DNA from: Rhodococcus koreensis
GTDB taxonomy: Bacteria > Actinomycetota > Actinomycetes > Mycobacteriales > Mycobacteriaceae
Direction: 5' to 3'
DNA length: 64,000 bases
Assembly: GCF_900105905.1 (NCBI RefSeq)
Contig: NZ_FNSV01000005.1
Location: 6,386,001 to 6,450,000, forward strand
The notes under the pieces were generated by a model. That model saw nothing but the letters and a program-made list of their open reading frames with translations, did not search any database and was not told the DNA's origin. The position numbers and the translations under genes were made by a program. Every line of letters starts with the position of its first letter. Position 1 is the stretch's first letter. Below are positions 8,156 through 17,229 of the stretch, piece after piece.

Positions 8156-8440
8156 ATGTACAAGTTCGCAATCCGCGCGGCGGTCGCCGCAGCCGCAATC
8201 GCACCCCTGATCGCTCTCGGCGCCGGAACTGCTTCCGCGGCAACAGTAACCGACAGCGTTGCTACGCCCGTCGCACGGGTCGTGCCAGATGAGGGGCCCG
8301 TGACCGACGTGCCGCAGTCGGGCTTCCCCTGGGGCTGGCCCGGAACCTACGGGTCCCAACGACCGGAGGCCGGCCCGTTCCTCGGTGGCTTCGGTGGTTT
8401 CGGACACTTCGGTGGTTTCGGGGGCCACGGCATGTTTTAG
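8156..8440 (+). CDS. Small secreted Gly/Phe-rich protein
   Basis: A 94-residue protein with a clear Sec signal peptide: MYKFAIRAAVAAAAIAPLIA, then a likely cleavage after the ASA-A site near residue 29. The mature part is short, has Pro/Trp/Gly-rich middle sequence (FPWGWPGTYG) and a C-terminal tract of repeated GGFG/GHFGG units. AAAGGTGAG lies 4 bases before the ATG, which decides against the GTG three codons upstream. No family is recognised. The 289 bases ahead of it, up to the LuxR gene start, contain no other gene and must hold both divergent promoters. Confidence 0.7.
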   Translation: MYKFAIRAAVAAAAIAPLIALGAGTASAATVTDSVATPVARVVPDEGPVTDVPQSGFPWGWPGTYGSQRPEAGPFLGGFGGFGHFGGFGGHGMF

Positions 8441-8606
8441 CTCGTCGGCGTCGGGTCAACTAGCGGACGCTGCCAGGCGTCGCATGCACTGATGGCGGAG
8501 GCTCGCCGGTGTCGAAGGATCGATCGAGCGGGCGGCGGGGGTGTCCAGCCGATCATGTCGATGTCCGTTCTCCTGGCGTGCCGCTCAGCGACTGCAGTGT
8601 GTGTGG

Positions 8607-8999
8607 TCAGAGGTGGCCTTCTACGAATTGGGCGATACCGTTGCCGAAAGACCAGTCATCGCGCGTGTTCTCGACGACCGAGACGATCACATCGGTTGGT
8701 GCGAGACTGGTCTCGATGTGAAGTCGGTCGGCCAGTGCCCGGTACATCGCCGTCTTCTGGTCCACGCTTCTGCCCTGTTGAGCGATCTGCACGACGACGA
8801 TGTCGTCGGTGCGTTCGAACCCCAGTCCGGTGTCCTCGGCGATGATCTGGCCCGGCTTGTGTTCGGTTATGAGTTGGTAGCGGTCTCGATCGGGTGCGGC
8901 GAAGTGTTCGAGCATCACGTTCTGCACGACGTCCGCAACGTGGCGAAGTTGCTCGGGTGTGCGCCTGTTTTCGATGACGTGGATGTGGACGAGAGGCAT
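8607..8999 (-). CDS. Tautomerase-superfamily protein
   Basis: A 130-residue member of the 4-oxalocrotonate tautomerase/MIF superfamily. Directly after the initiator Met comes Pro (MPLVHIHVIENRRTPEQLRH), the catalytic N-terminal proline of this fold, and this fixes the start; GAGGA lies 8 bases upstream. The rest has the beta-alpha-beta pattern with DIVVVQIAQQGRSVDQKTAM and a second Thr/Asp-rich half. The length fits the Tautomerase_2-type. It follows the amine/MmsA operon but is separated from it by a strong hairpin, so it may be expressed at lower level or separately. Confidence 0.82.
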   Translation of the reverse strand: MPLVHIHVIENRRTPEQLRHVADVVQNVMLEHFAAPDRDRYQLITEHKPGQIIAEDTGLGFERTDDIVVVQIAQQGRSVDQKTAMYRALADRLHIETSLAPTDVIVSVVENTRDDWSFGNGIAQFVEGHL

Positions 9000-9037
9000 G
9001 ACGTGTTCCTCGAGTGTGGGGGAGTGGTGAGTGGGGG

Positions 9038-9077
9038 CCTGTGCGGGGTGCGGTCCGAGATCCGCACCCCGCACAGG
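9038..9077 (-). terminator. Hairpin after mmsA
   Basis: A perfect 16-bp stem (9038-9053 with 9062-9077, arm CCTGTGCGGGGTGCGG) and an 8-base loop, 16 bases beyond the mmsA stop and 38 bases ahead of the tautomerase start. There is no T run on the minus strand, so it may be a factor-dependent terminator, an mRNA 3'-end stabiliser, or an attenuator between the two genes. Confidence 0.6.
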
Positions 9078-9092
9078 TGATGTGGTGGGGGT

Positions 9093-10586
9093 TTAGTTGT
9101 TCTGGGGGAAGCCGAGGTTGAGGCCGCCGTGGCTGGGGTCGAGCCAGCGGGTGGTGACGACCTTGCCGCGGGTGAAGAAGTGGACGCCTTCGGCGCCGTG
9201 GGCGTGGGTGTCGCCGAACAGCGAGTTCTTCCAGCCACCGAAGGAGTAGTAGGCCATCGGGACCGGAATCGGCACATTGATGCCGACCATGCCGACCTCG
9301 ACCTCGTTCTGGAATCGGCGGGCGGCGCCGCCGTCGTTGGTGAAGATGGCGGTGCCGTTGCCGAACGGGCCGGAGTTGATGAGTTCCAGCGCCTCGTCGT
9401 AGCTCTCGACGCGAATCACGGAGAGGACGGGTCCGAAGATTTCGTCGGTGTACACGGACATGTCGGTGGTGACGTGGTCGATGAGGGTGGGGCCGAGCCA
9501 GAATCCGTCCGCACCGCCGTCGGCCTGCACCTGCCGGCCGTCGACGACGATGGTGGCCCCGTCGTTTTCGCCGGCGTCGATGTAGGAGGCGACCTTGTCG
9601 CGGTGCACCTTCGTCACCAGCGGTCCCATGTCGGAATCGCGGGTGCCGTCACCGATCTTCAATGTGTCGGTGCGGTCTTTGATTTTCGCGACGAGTTCGT
9701 CGGCGATGTCGCCGACGGCGACGAGGGCGGAGATGGCCATGCAGCGTTCGCCGGCGGATCCGAAGCCGGCGTTGACCATGGCGTCGGCGGCGAGGTCGAG
9801 GTCGGCGTCGGGCAGGACGATGGCGTGGTTCTTCGCCCCACCCAATGCTTGGACACGTTTGCCGTGGGCGGTGCCGGTGGCGTAGACGTACTGGGCGATG
9901 GGGGTGGATCCGACGAAGCTGATCGCCTTGACAGCCGGGTTGGTGAGGAGTTCGTCGACGGAGGTCTTGTCGCCCTGCAGCACGTTGAAGACCCCGGCGG
10001 GCAGTCCGGCTTCGGCCCACAGTTCGGCCATCCAGATGGCGGCGGTGGGGTCCTTCTCCGACGGCTTCAACACCACCGTGTTACCGGCGGCGATGGCGAT
10101 GGGGAAGAACCACATCGGGACCATGGCGGGGAAGTTGAAGGGGGAGATGATGCCGACGGGGCCGACGGGTTGGCGGAGGGAGGAGACGTCGACGTTGGTG
10201 GAGGCGTTTTCGGTCATGCCGCCCTTGAGCAGGTGGGCGATGCCGCAGGCGAATTCGACGACCTCCTGGCCGCGGGAGACTTCGCCGAGGGCGTCGGAGA
10301 CGACCTTGCCGTGTTCGGAGGTGATGATCTCGGCGAGTTCACCCTTGCGCTCGTTGAGTAGTTCGCGGAACTTGAAGATGATCTGCGTCCGCTTGGCCAG
10401 GGAGGTATCGCGCCAGGCGGGGAAGGCGGCGGCTGCGGCGTCGATGACGGCGCGGGCGTCCTCGACGCTGGCCAGGGCGACCTCGCCCTTCACGGCGCCG
10501 GACGCCGGGTTCGTCACGGGTGCGGTGTTGCCGCTCGTTCCGCTGAACGGCTTGTTGTCGAACCAATGGGGAATCGTGGTGGTCAT
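9093..10586 (-). CDS. mmsA: Methylmalonate/malonate-semialdehyde dehydrogenase (CoA-acylating)
   Basis: A 497-residue aldehyde dehydrogenase of the MmsA subfamily, which turns (methyl)malonate semialdehyde, CoA and NAD into propionyl- or acetyl-CoA. Subfamily marks are ISPFNFPAMVPMWFFPIAIA, the nucleotide segment FVGSTPIAQYVY, LGGAKNHAIVLPDAD where most aldehyde dehydrogenases have a catalytic Glu, the catalytic Cys in FGSAGERCMAISALV, and VGINVPIPVPMAYYSFGGWK. AAGGACA lies 5 bases before the ATG. It lies downstream of the cupin and FAD oxidase genes. In an amine pathway it would consume malonate semialdehyde, for example from beta-alanine. Confidence 0.92.
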   Translation of the reverse strand: MTTTIPHWFDNKPFSGTSGNTAPVTNPASGAVKGEVALASVEDARAVIDAAAAAFPAWRDTSLAKRTQIIFKFRELLNERKGELAEIITSEHGKVVSDALGEVSRGQEVVEFACGIAHLLKGGMTENASTNVDVSSLRQPVGPVGIISPFNFPAMVPMWFFPIAIAAGNTVVLKPSEKDPTAAIWMAELWAEAGLPAGVFNVLQGDKTSVDELLTNPAVKAISFVGSTPIAQYVYATGTAHGKRVQALGGAKNHAIVLPDADLDLAADAMVNAGFGSAGERCMAISALVAVGDIADELVAKIKDRTDTLKIGDGTRDSDMGPLVTKVHRDKVASYIDAGENDGATIVVDGRQVQADGGADGFWLGPTLIDHVTTDMSVYTDEIFGPVLSVIRVESYDEALELINSGPFGNGTAIFTNDGGAARRFQNEVEVGMVGINVPIPVPMAYYSFGGWKNSLFGDTHAHGAEGVHFFTRGKVVTTRWLDPSHGGLNLGFPQNN

Positions 10587-10621
10587 GGGTGTCCTTTCGA
10601 GGAGGTCGGTGGGAGACCGGA

Positions 10622-10969
10622 TCAGAAGATCGCGTATGCCTTGCGCACGGTGTCGGTGACATCCCAGCGCCCGGACCACCCCGGAGGCAGGACGAGGAAG
10701 TCGCCCGCCGAGACTTCCACCGCGGTACCGGTTTCGTCGTCGATCAGCGTCGCCTTGCCCGAAATGATGTAGCAGGTCTCGGTGTTCGGCCGGTCGACTA
10801 CCGGCCAACCACCCGGCCGGCATTCCCAGATCCCGATCTGGGCGTCGGTGCCGCCGTCGAGGGGCAGCGTGCCGAGTTGCGGGTCGCCGCTGTCTGCTCC
10901 GGGCCGCTGCCCTGCGGGGGTCAGCTCGCCCTGAACTGTGCTGGCGGGCAGGTGGATCAGTGGTGCCAT
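10622..10969 (-). CDS. Cupin-domain protein (Cupin_3 / DUF861 type)
   Basis: A 115-residue single-domain cupin. The core reads TDAQIGIWECRPGGWPVVDR, PNTETCYIISGKATLIDDE and SAGDFLVLPPGWSGRWDV, the pattern of the Cupin_3 group related to ureidoglycine aminohydrolase and often found beside amine or amino-acid oxidases. Metal ligands are incomplete compared with classic cupins. GGGAGAAA lies 5 bases before the ATG. It sits 32 bases from the oxidase gene and 35 from mmsA, so all three should share one transcript. The reaction is unknown. Confidence 0.8.
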   Translation of the reverse strand: MAPLIHLPASTVQGELTPAGQRPGADSGDPQLGTLPLDGGTDAQIGIWECRPGGWPVVDRPNTETCYIISGKATLIDDETGTAVEVSAGDFLVLPPGWSGRWDVTDTVRKAYAIF

Positions 10970-11001
10970 GGTGTTTCTCCCGAACGGTGTGTGGTTGACG
11001 G

Positions 11002-12414
11002 TCAGTGGGCGCCGGTCAGCTTTTCGAGCAGCGCGGAGACTGTCGACGGTTTTCCGGTCACCCGCTCCTCGAGGTCGGCGGTCGCGGCGGCGCGGAGGCC
11101 CGCGTTCACTCCGAACCACCGGAACGGTTCGACCTCCCACTTCGGCGAGCGGTGGTTGACCACGGGGAGCGAATTCAGGTCGTCTCGCTTGTCGAGGATG
11201 AGGTTGCGCAGGATGCGGCCGGCGAGGTTGCTGGTCGCGACACCGTCACCGACGTACGGTCCGGCCCAGGCCGTCTTGTTGTTCTGGTCGTAGCCGACCG
11301 ACGGGAACCAGTCGCGGGGAACACCGAGCGGGCCGCCCCACCGGTGCGTGACCGGCACGTCCGCCAGGGCCGGGAAGAACTCGTGCATCGTGTCGATGAT
11401 CTTGTCGTGAATCTTCTCGTCCACGTCGAAGGACGAATCGACCTTGGACCCGAAGTGATACGGCGCGCCGCGGCCACCGAACAGCAAGCGGCCGTCGCTG
11501 GTCGGGTGCGCGTAGATTCGAAGGTTCCGCATGTCGTTGAACGCGGTGCGTCCGTCGAGACCCAGGTCCTCGCGAAGCCCCTGGGGCAGGGGCGCGGTGG
11601 CGACGACCAGTGAGTAGAGCGGTGCGACGTTGCGCCGGTACGCCGGAAATTCGGGGGTGAATGCCTCGGTCGCGCGGATGACGACGGAGGCGGTGACCGA
11701 GCCGTGTTCGGTCCAGACGATGCCCTTGCCGATCTCGTCGACCGCGGTGTCCTCGTAGATGACTGCGCCGTGTTCCTCGACCCAGCCGGCGAGCCCACGC
11801 ACGAGTTTGTCCGGGTGCAGCAGTGCACAGTGCTCGGTGTAGATGCCGCCGAGGACGTCGGTGGCGTTGATTTTCTCCTGCGCCGCAGCGGAATCGAGCA
11901 GTTGCCACTGGCCGCGGGTGCCGAACTTCTCGGCACCGGCCACGGTCGCCTTCGCCCGCGCCCACTGCGCCTCGCTCCGCGCGAGGGAGACGAACCCGTC
12001 GCGGGCGTATTCGCAGTCGATGCCCTCGTCGCCGACGACCCGGCCGATCTCGGAGACCGTATCGTTCATCGCGGCCTGCAGATCCAGGGCGGCGCGGTGC
12101 GAATACAGCTGTTCGACGCGGGCGAGGGAGACCGGGAAGATCGACGACGCCCACCCGCCGTTGCGCCCGGACGCCCCGAACCCGGCGAATTCGCGTTCGA
12201 GAAGAACGACTTTCAGCGACGGATCCGCCTGCAGCAGGTAGTAGGCCGCCCACAACCCGGTGAACCCGGCACCGACGATGGCGACATCGGCGGTGACGTT
12301 CCCGGGCAACGCGGGCCGTCGGGGAGCGAACTCTCGATCCTCGCGCCACAGGGGTGTACCGTGTGCGGCACCTGACACGTCGCGCCCACCAGCGCGGGCA
12401 TTGCTGACTACCAT
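11002..12414 (-). CDS. FAD-dependent amine/amino-acid oxidase (DAO family, PuuB-like)
   Basis: A 470-residue DAO-family flavoprotein. The dinucleotide motif VAIVGAGFTGLWAAYYLLQA lies near residue 44, followed by VVLLEREFAGFGASGRNGGW, the variant found in gamma-glutamylputrescine oxidases where flavin is held near GASGRNGG. Near the C terminus is WAGPYVGDGVATSNLAGRIL. GGAGGC lies 5 bases before the ATG. With the cupin and MmsA it would start degradation of an amine or gamma-glutamyl-amine. The gene is divergent from a PucR-type regulator, with 131 bases between the starts. Confidence 0.85.
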   Translation of the reverse strand: MVVSNARAGGRDVSGAAHGTPLWREDREFAPRRPALPGNVTADVAIVGAGFTGLWAAYYLLQADPSLKVVLLEREFAGFGASGRNGGWASSIFPVSLARVEQLYSHRAALDLQAAMNDTVSEIGRVVGDEGIDCEYARDGFVSLARSEAQWARAKATVAGAEKFGTRGQWQLLDSAAAQEKINATDVLGGIYTEHCALLHPDKLVRGLAGWVEEHGAVIYEDTAVDEIGKGIVWTEHGSVTASVVIRATEAFTPEFPAYRRNVAPLYSLVVATAPLPQGLREDLGLDGRTAFNDMRNLRIYAHPTSDGRLLFGGRGAPYHFGSKVDSSFDVDEKIHDKIIDTMHEFFPALADVPVTHRWGGPLGVPRDWFPSVGYDQNNKTAWAGPYVGDGVATSNLAGRILRNLILDKRDDLNSLPVVNHRSPKWEVEPFRWFGVNAGLRAAATADLEERVTGKPSTVSALLEKLTGAH

Positions 12415-12545
12415 CTAGAGCCTCCAGCCGTCATTCGTTTCGTGCGTCGGTGTCCAGTGTCGTGTCAGCATGTGAGCCCCGACATACTCCGGATTCACAG
12501 ACATCCGACCGCCGGCTGTACGTTTGTATGAGGAGGTGAGGACCG

Positions 12546-14015
12546 GTGATCTCCGTCGATCAACTGACCGCGATCCCGTCGCTCGGATTGCGGTATCTCG
12601 CCGGCGAGAGCGGTGGCGCGAGACTGGTGACCTGGGCGCACGCGTGTGACCTTCCCGATCCGTGGCTGTGGTTCGAAAGCGGTGACCTGGTCATGACGAC
12701 CGGCGGCGGGCTTCCCGACGGCCCCGCGGAGCAGTCCGAGTGGATGGCGCACCTGATCGACAGCCAGGTCAGCGCCCTGGTGATCGCGCGCGGCCCCGGC
12801 ACCCCGGATGTGACCGCCGAACTGCTCACGGTGGCCGACCGACGCGGCTTTCCCGTGCTGTCCGCGAGCTTCGACTTGCAGTTCGTCACGTTGGCACGGA
12901 CCGTCATCGAAAGTGCCGTCGAATCCGAACGCCAACGCTTGACGACGATCACACGCCTCTACGACGTGTACTGGCAGGCGCTGCACGCCAGGGGCACGTT
13001 CGCCGACCGGATCTCCGCGCTCGAGGGCACCACCGGGTGGGCGCTCGAGGTCCGGGACCACGACGCCGGTGAAGTCGTGGTCAGCGGCCGACTCGCGCTG
13101 CACCAGCGTGACAACCGGCCGGACGAACCGGCCGGCCGCGTGGAAATTCCCATCCCGGGCGCAGGGGCGGTGGTGCTGTCGGCCGGCGCCGGCCGGCTGC
13201 CCGTCAACGACCGGCCGTTGCTCCAACACCTCGGTGGGCTGATCGCCCTGGAACTCGAACACGATGCCGCGCAACGTGACCGGCTCCGCGCCTCCGGACA
13301 GGACCTGCTGCTGGGCCTGCTGGACGACACCATCACCGCCGCCGCAGTCTGGCCGGAACTACGTCACCGTGGAATGACGAATGCCGTCGTCGTCGCATGC
13401 TGGAGTACCCCCGACGGAGATGCCTTGCACCACGAGACGATTCATCGGCAGGTGTGCCTTCACGAGTACGCGCCGTTGCTGCTGCCCCGCACGGCGATGC
13501 TGATCGGGCTGGTACCACGAGACCTGGATCTGCTGTCGACGATCGGTTCGAAGCTGGGGCGCGGATGTGCCGTCGGGGTCAGCACCACCCTCACCGCCAA
13601 CTCCGACGTCGCCGAAGCCGCCCGGCAAGCCCAACTCGCTGTGGCCCGTGCTCACGAACAGGGGCTGACCGTCAACGTCTACGGCGAAGACGACGACGAG
13701 ATCGGTTTCTTGCCACGCAGTGTGGAAGACACTCGCCGACTGGTGCGCGACATCCTCGGCCCGCTGATCCTCCACGACAGAACCAGCGAGGGCGACCTCG
13801 TCAGCTCGGTCCGGGTGTTCCTCCGCAACGACGGCGCCTGGCAGAAGAGTGCCGACGAACTGAAGATCCACAGGCAGACCCTCGTGTACCGGCTGCGCCG
13901 CGTCGAACAGCTCACCGGCCTGAAACCCACCTCCACGGAAGGGTCGGCGATGTTCTGGCTCGCGCTGTCCGGCGCCGACCGAACCAAACTGACACTGGAC
14001 GAACTGATCGAGTGA
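12546..14015 (+). CDS. PucR-family transcriptional regulator
   Basis: A 489-residue regulator of the PucR/CdaR type. The N-terminal purine-catabolism regulatory domain (about 1-120) contains LVTWAHACDLPDPWLWFESG and LVMTTGGGLPDGP; a GGDEF-like middle region follows; the C-terminal HTH_30 is NDGAWQKSADELKIHRQTLV, then YRLRRVEQLTGL. It starts at GTG with GGAGGTGAGG 5 bases upstream. Divergent orientation from the amine oxidase operon makes that operon its likely target; members of this family usually activate amine, purine or GABA catabolism. Confidence 0.9.
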   Translation: MISVDQLTAIPSLGLRYLAGESGGARLVTWAHACDLPDPWLWFESGDLVMTTGGGLPDGPAEQSEWMAHLIDSQVSALVIARGPGTPDVTAELLTVADRRGFPVLSASFDLQFVTLARTVIESAVESERQRLTTITRLYDVYWQALHARGTFADRISALEGTTGWALEVRDHDAGEVVVSGRLALHQRDNRPDEPAGRVEIPIPGAGAVVLSAGAGRLPVNDRPLLQHLGGLIALELEHDAAQRDRLRASGQDLLLGLLDDTITAAAVWPELRHRGMTNAVVVACWSTPDGDALHHETIHRQVCLHEYAPLLLPRTAMLIGLVPRDLDLLSTIGSKLGRGCAVGVSTTLTANSDVAEAARQAQLAVARAHEQGLTVNVYGEDDDEIGFLPRSVEDTRRLVRDILGPLILHDRTSEGDLVSSVRVFLRNDGAWQKSADELKIHRQTLVYRLRRVEQLTGLKPTSTEGSAMFWLALSGADRTKLTLDELIE

Positions 14016-14040
14016 GCCGGCAGGCCTTCCCGGAACGCGA

Positions 14041-14074
14041 AGTGCTGCTACCACCCTGGGGTGGCAGCAGCACT
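14041..14074. terminator. Bidirectional hairpin between convergent genes
   Basis: A 15-bp stem with one mismatch (14041-14055 with 14060-14074) and a CTGG loop, lying between the stop of the PucR gene and the stop of the convergent permease gene. Position and symmetry fit a terminator used from both sides. Confidence 0.7.
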
Positions 14075-14094
14075 GTGACGGGTATTCCCGCGTT

Positions 14095-15534
14095 TTACGA
14101 GGTCGGTTGGGGAGTCGCGGGTCGCTCGTTGTCGGCGCCCGGGGAGTCCAGCGAAGAAGATCCTCCGGAACCGCGCCCACCCAGTCGCTTCCTCAGGACG
14201 TAGACGATCGTCAGCACCACCCAGACTGCGACTCCCTGCATCAGCTCGATCCGGTTGGCTTCCCGGAATCCCATGCTGATCAGCACCGCGACGATCGCTG
14301 TCGTGACCAGGATCGGCAGGCCCGGGTACAGCCACATCCGGAACTGGAGCAGGCTCGGGTCTTCCTTCTCCCACCGCCTGCGCAACCGCAATTCGGAGAT
14401 GCAGATCATGAAGTACACGAACAGGAACACCGCACCGGAGGCGTTGATCAGGAACAGGAACACCGTGTCCGGGAACAGGGCCGCGAGCACCACACATCCG
14501 TAGCCGACCACCGTGCACGAGAGGATTCCCTTCACCGGGACACCCCGCTTGTTGGTCGAGGTCATCCATGCCGGAGCGTCGCCGCGTCCGCCCATGACGA
14601 ACAGCAGCCGCGAGGACGTGTAGAGACCGGAGTTCAAGACGGAGAGCACCGCGACCAGGATGACGAGGTTGAGCAGGTCCGCCGTACCCGGAATGCCGAT
14701 CCGGTCCAGGGCGGCGACGAACGGCGATTCCCCCGGAACCACCGAGTCCCACGGCACGATCACGGCGATCAGGAATGTCGAGATGACGAAGAAGGCGAGG
14801 ATGCGGAACACCACCGAATTGACGGCCTTGCGGATCGATTTCGCCGGCTCCGCCGATTCGGCGGCCGCGATCGTGACGACCTCGACGCCGGTCATGGAGA
14901 AGATGACCACCACCACGCCGACGAACAGGGTGGCCAACCCGTTCGGCAGCAATCCACCGTGATCGGTGAGGTTGCCGAAGTCGACGCTTGCGCCGGGCCA
15001 GAGCCCGAAAACGAAGAGGGCGGCGACGGTGATGAAGGCGACGATGGCGACGACTTTGATGCTGGCGAACCAGTATTCCGCCTCACCGAAAGCGCCCACC
15101 GACAGGAGATTGACGGCGGTCATGACCATCATCAGTACGAGCGCAATCACCCATACCGGTATCGACGGGATCCATTTGTTGATCATCTGACCGCCGACGA
15201 CGGCCTCGAATCCGACGACGATGACCCAGAAATACCAATAGAGCCACCCCGTCGAGAATCCTGCCCACTCACCCCACGCCATCCGCGCATAATCGGTGAA
15301 CGATCCGGAACAGGGTTTGGCAGAAGCCATTTCCCCGAGCATGCGCATGACCAGCAACACGATCAGTCCCGTGATGCCATACGTGATGAACGCAAGCGGA
15401 CCGGCCTGGTTGATGATCGCACTCGAGCCGACGAACAACCCCGCACCGATGACGCCGCCGAGCGACAGCATCGTGAGGTGCCGCTGCTTGAGGCCGGGTT
15501 TGAGCTGATGCGCTCCGTCCGGAACCGTACCCAT
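14095..15534 (-). CDS. Amino-acid/GABA permease (APC family)
   Basis: A 479-residue inner-membrane transporter with about 12 hydrophobic segments. The family's opening signature is present: LKQRHLTMLSLGGVIGAGLF then VGSSAIINQAGPLAFITYGI. The helix with FSMTGVEVVTIAAAESAEPA is the conserved TM6 loop of AnsP/GabP-type proteins. The C-terminal 30 residues are Ser/Gly-rich and cytoplasmic. Start chosen at the ATG with GAAGGGA 6 bases upstream rather than the upstream in-frame ATG. It converges on the PucR gene and probably imports the amine or amino acid metabolised by the neighbouring oxidase operon. Confidence 0.88.
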   Translation of the reverse strand: MGTVPDGAHQLKPGLKQRHLTMLSLGGVIGAGLFVGSSAIINQAGPLAFITYGITGLIVLLVMRMLGEMASAKPCSGSFTDYARMAWGEWAGFSTGWLYWYFWVIVVGFEAVVGGQMINKWIPSIPVWVIALVLMMVMTAVNLLSVGAFGEAEYWFASIKVVAIVAFITVAALFVFGLWPGASVDFGNLTDHGGLLPNGLATLFVGVVVVIFSMTGVEVVTIAAAESAEPAKSIRKAVNSVVFRILAFFVISTFLIAVIVPWDSVVPGESPFVAALDRIGIPGTADLLNLVILVAVLSVLNSGLYTSSRLLFVMGGRGDAPAWMTSTNKRGVPVKGILSCTVVGYGCVVLAALFPDTVFLFLINASGAVFLFVYFMICISELRLRRRWEKEDPSLLQFRMWLYPGLPILVTTAIVAVLISMGFREANRIELMQGVAVWVVLTIVYVLRKRLGGRGSGGSSSLDSPGADNERPATPQPTS

Positions 15535-15712
15535 GGCATTCCCTTCATCAGGTGTCCGCATCCGTCGACGTTCGCAGGGGCGGGACCACGCTTGTGATGG
15601 GAGTCACCCTGCTCGCGTGGTTGCGCGCCCACCATGCGCCATCACGACAACGATGGGGGTGCCGGTTCATACAATGTGATGAAGAGCCGTGCCTGAAACG
15701 CGGCTGACCAGG

Positions 15713-16018
15713 TCAGCGGCGCTCGCCGGTCCGGGTTCGCCGGGCGTGGCGTCGGCGGTCGGCCTCGGTCATGCCTCCCCAGATTCCGTACGGTTCGTCC
15801 GCTGTGAGGGCGTGGTCGCGGCACTGGGCGACGACCGGGCAGTCTTCGCAGATCTGCCGGGCGTTCGCCTCGCGGCGGGCCCGGGCGCGACCGCGTTCGC
15901 CATCGGGGGAGAAGAACACCGATGATGCGACTCCGCGGCATGCGGCCACCTCTCGCCACTCCTCGTGGTGGGGTGCGGCCGCGGGGGCCCGTATTTCTGA
16001 CGTTTCTGCCAACAGCAC
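15713..16018 (-). CDS. WhiB-family iron-sulfur transcription factor
   Basis: A 101-residue WhiB-like protein. Four cysteines (one in EVAACRGV, three in CEDCPVVAQC) form the [4Fe-4S] site, and YGIWGGMTEADRRRH is the beta-turn and basic tail that contacts DNA and sigma factor. WhiB proteins bind the principal sigma factor and respond to redox or stress. The GTG at 16018 is preferred because GGAAGGA lies 5 bases ahead; a GTG at 16054 would add 12 residues but has no ribosome site. The subclass (A, D, B7) is not decided. The 200 bases upstream of the gene hold no other gene. Confidence 0.9.
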   Translation of the reverse strand: MLLAETSEIRAPAAAPHHEEWREVAACRGVASSVFFSPDGERGRARARREANARQICEDCPVVAQCRDHALTADEPYGIWGGMTEADRRRHARRTRTGERR

Positions 16019-16218
16019 TGCGGTCCTTCCGTTCCAGGCCTGTGGACGATCCACGTGTCGGGAAACAGATGTCGTTTTTCTATATGTGAGTGTCGGTATC
16101 GGTTACGGCCGTTGCCGGATAACAAACCGTACGACCCGTTTGAAGGGTATACCGGATGGCGCCCGGGTGTGCCACTAGGTCGGGCGTCCAGCCGTGCCTG
16201 CGCGCCGCCGCCCGCGGG

Positions 16219-17136
16219 TCAGGGAAGGGGCGCGACGACGAGCGAGGCCATCGCTCTGTGTCCTTCGTGGGTGGGGTGCAGGGGCATCGTGAACGACCGG
16301 GGGACGAGGCCCTCGAACCAGCGTCGAACGGGTCCGGCACACGCGTCGTGCCCCACCGCGGCGGCGGCCACGTCGACGAACCGGGCGCCGTTCGCGCGTG
16401 CCGCGTCGGCGAGAACGGCGTTCATTCGCACGAAGAACTGCACGACGAAGGCGGCGTCGGCGTCGCTCGTGGGGACGTAGGGCCAGCAGCCGCGGTCGCC
16501 GAAGATGCCGCCGTGCCCCACCAGGAGCACAGTTGCTGCGGGGGACTTCGCGGCGATGGCAGCCAGGGTCGCGGACACCTTCGGGCCGAGCGCGGCGAGG
16601 GCGTCGGTCATGCGCCGGGCCGTGGTGGCGTCGGAGCGACATTTCGCGTCGAATCCCGGGGCGGGCGTGTAGCAGGGCTCGACCAGCGACGACCACGCGA
16701 TGTCGTTTCCGCCGATGCTGACGGTGACGAGCGTCGTGTCCGGCCGGAGCGCCCCGATCTGCGGTGGCTGCGGGCCGGTCACTGTGAATTGCGGTGTTGT
16801 CGTGATGTTCTCGGTCTTCGCGCCTGCGCACGCCCGGCTGACATAGGATTCCGCGCTCAGGGTGTCGGCGACGATCTGCGGGTACGCGTCGGACGTGCGG
16901 AAGCACCCGTCCCGAATCGACAGCAGATCCTGAGGCGACCCGGTGGCTCGCGAATCCCCCAACGCGACGTACCGGACGGCGGGGTCCGGCGCGGCGTCGG
17001 CCACGGCCGGATGCGACCACGGGAGCGCGAGCGCCACCGTGCACGCGACGAGGGCGGGGGACAGGCCCGGCTTCACGGGACCGCTTCGAGGACGACCGGA
17101 TCGTGCGGGCCCGGCGGGTTTTTCGTCATCACTCAT
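16219..17136 (-). CDS. Secreted SGNH/GDSL hydrolase
   Basis: A 305-residue exported esterase/lipase. After a basic, Pro-rich N terminus comes a signal-like hydrophobic stretch (PALVACTVALALPWSHPAVA). Block I is VRYVALGDSRATG with the nucleophile Ser, block III is TVSIGGNDIAWSS with the oxyanion Asn, and the Asp/His pair lies near the C terminus in LHPTHEGHRAM. Several cysteine pairs (for example GCFRTS, PCYTPA, KCRSDA, GCWPYV) suggest disulfides, like streptomycete SGNH lipases. Substrate unknown. It is divergent from the SDR gene, with 93 bases between the starts. Confidence 0.87.
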   Translation of the reverse strand: MSDDEKPAGPARSGRPRSGPVKPGLSPALVACTVALALPWSHPAVADAAPDPAVRYVALGDSRATGSPQDLLSIRDGCFRTSDAYPQIVADTLSAESYVSRACAGAKTENITTTPQFTVTGPQPPQIGALRPDTTLVTVSIGGNDIAWSSLVEPCYTPAPGFDAKCRSDATTARRMTDALAALGPKVSATLAAIAAKSPAATVLLVGHGGIFGDRGCWPYVPTSDADAAFVVQFFVRMNAVLADAARANGARFVDVAAAAVGHDACAGPVRRWFEGLVPRSFTMPLHPTHEGHRAMASLVVAPLP

Positions 17137-17229
17137 CTTATTTCCGCCCGCCGGATATCGCCTGACTTCGACGGACTCGGAGAAATTCGGGCTACCGACG
17201 TAACTCAGATACTGCTAGTCTCCGAAACC

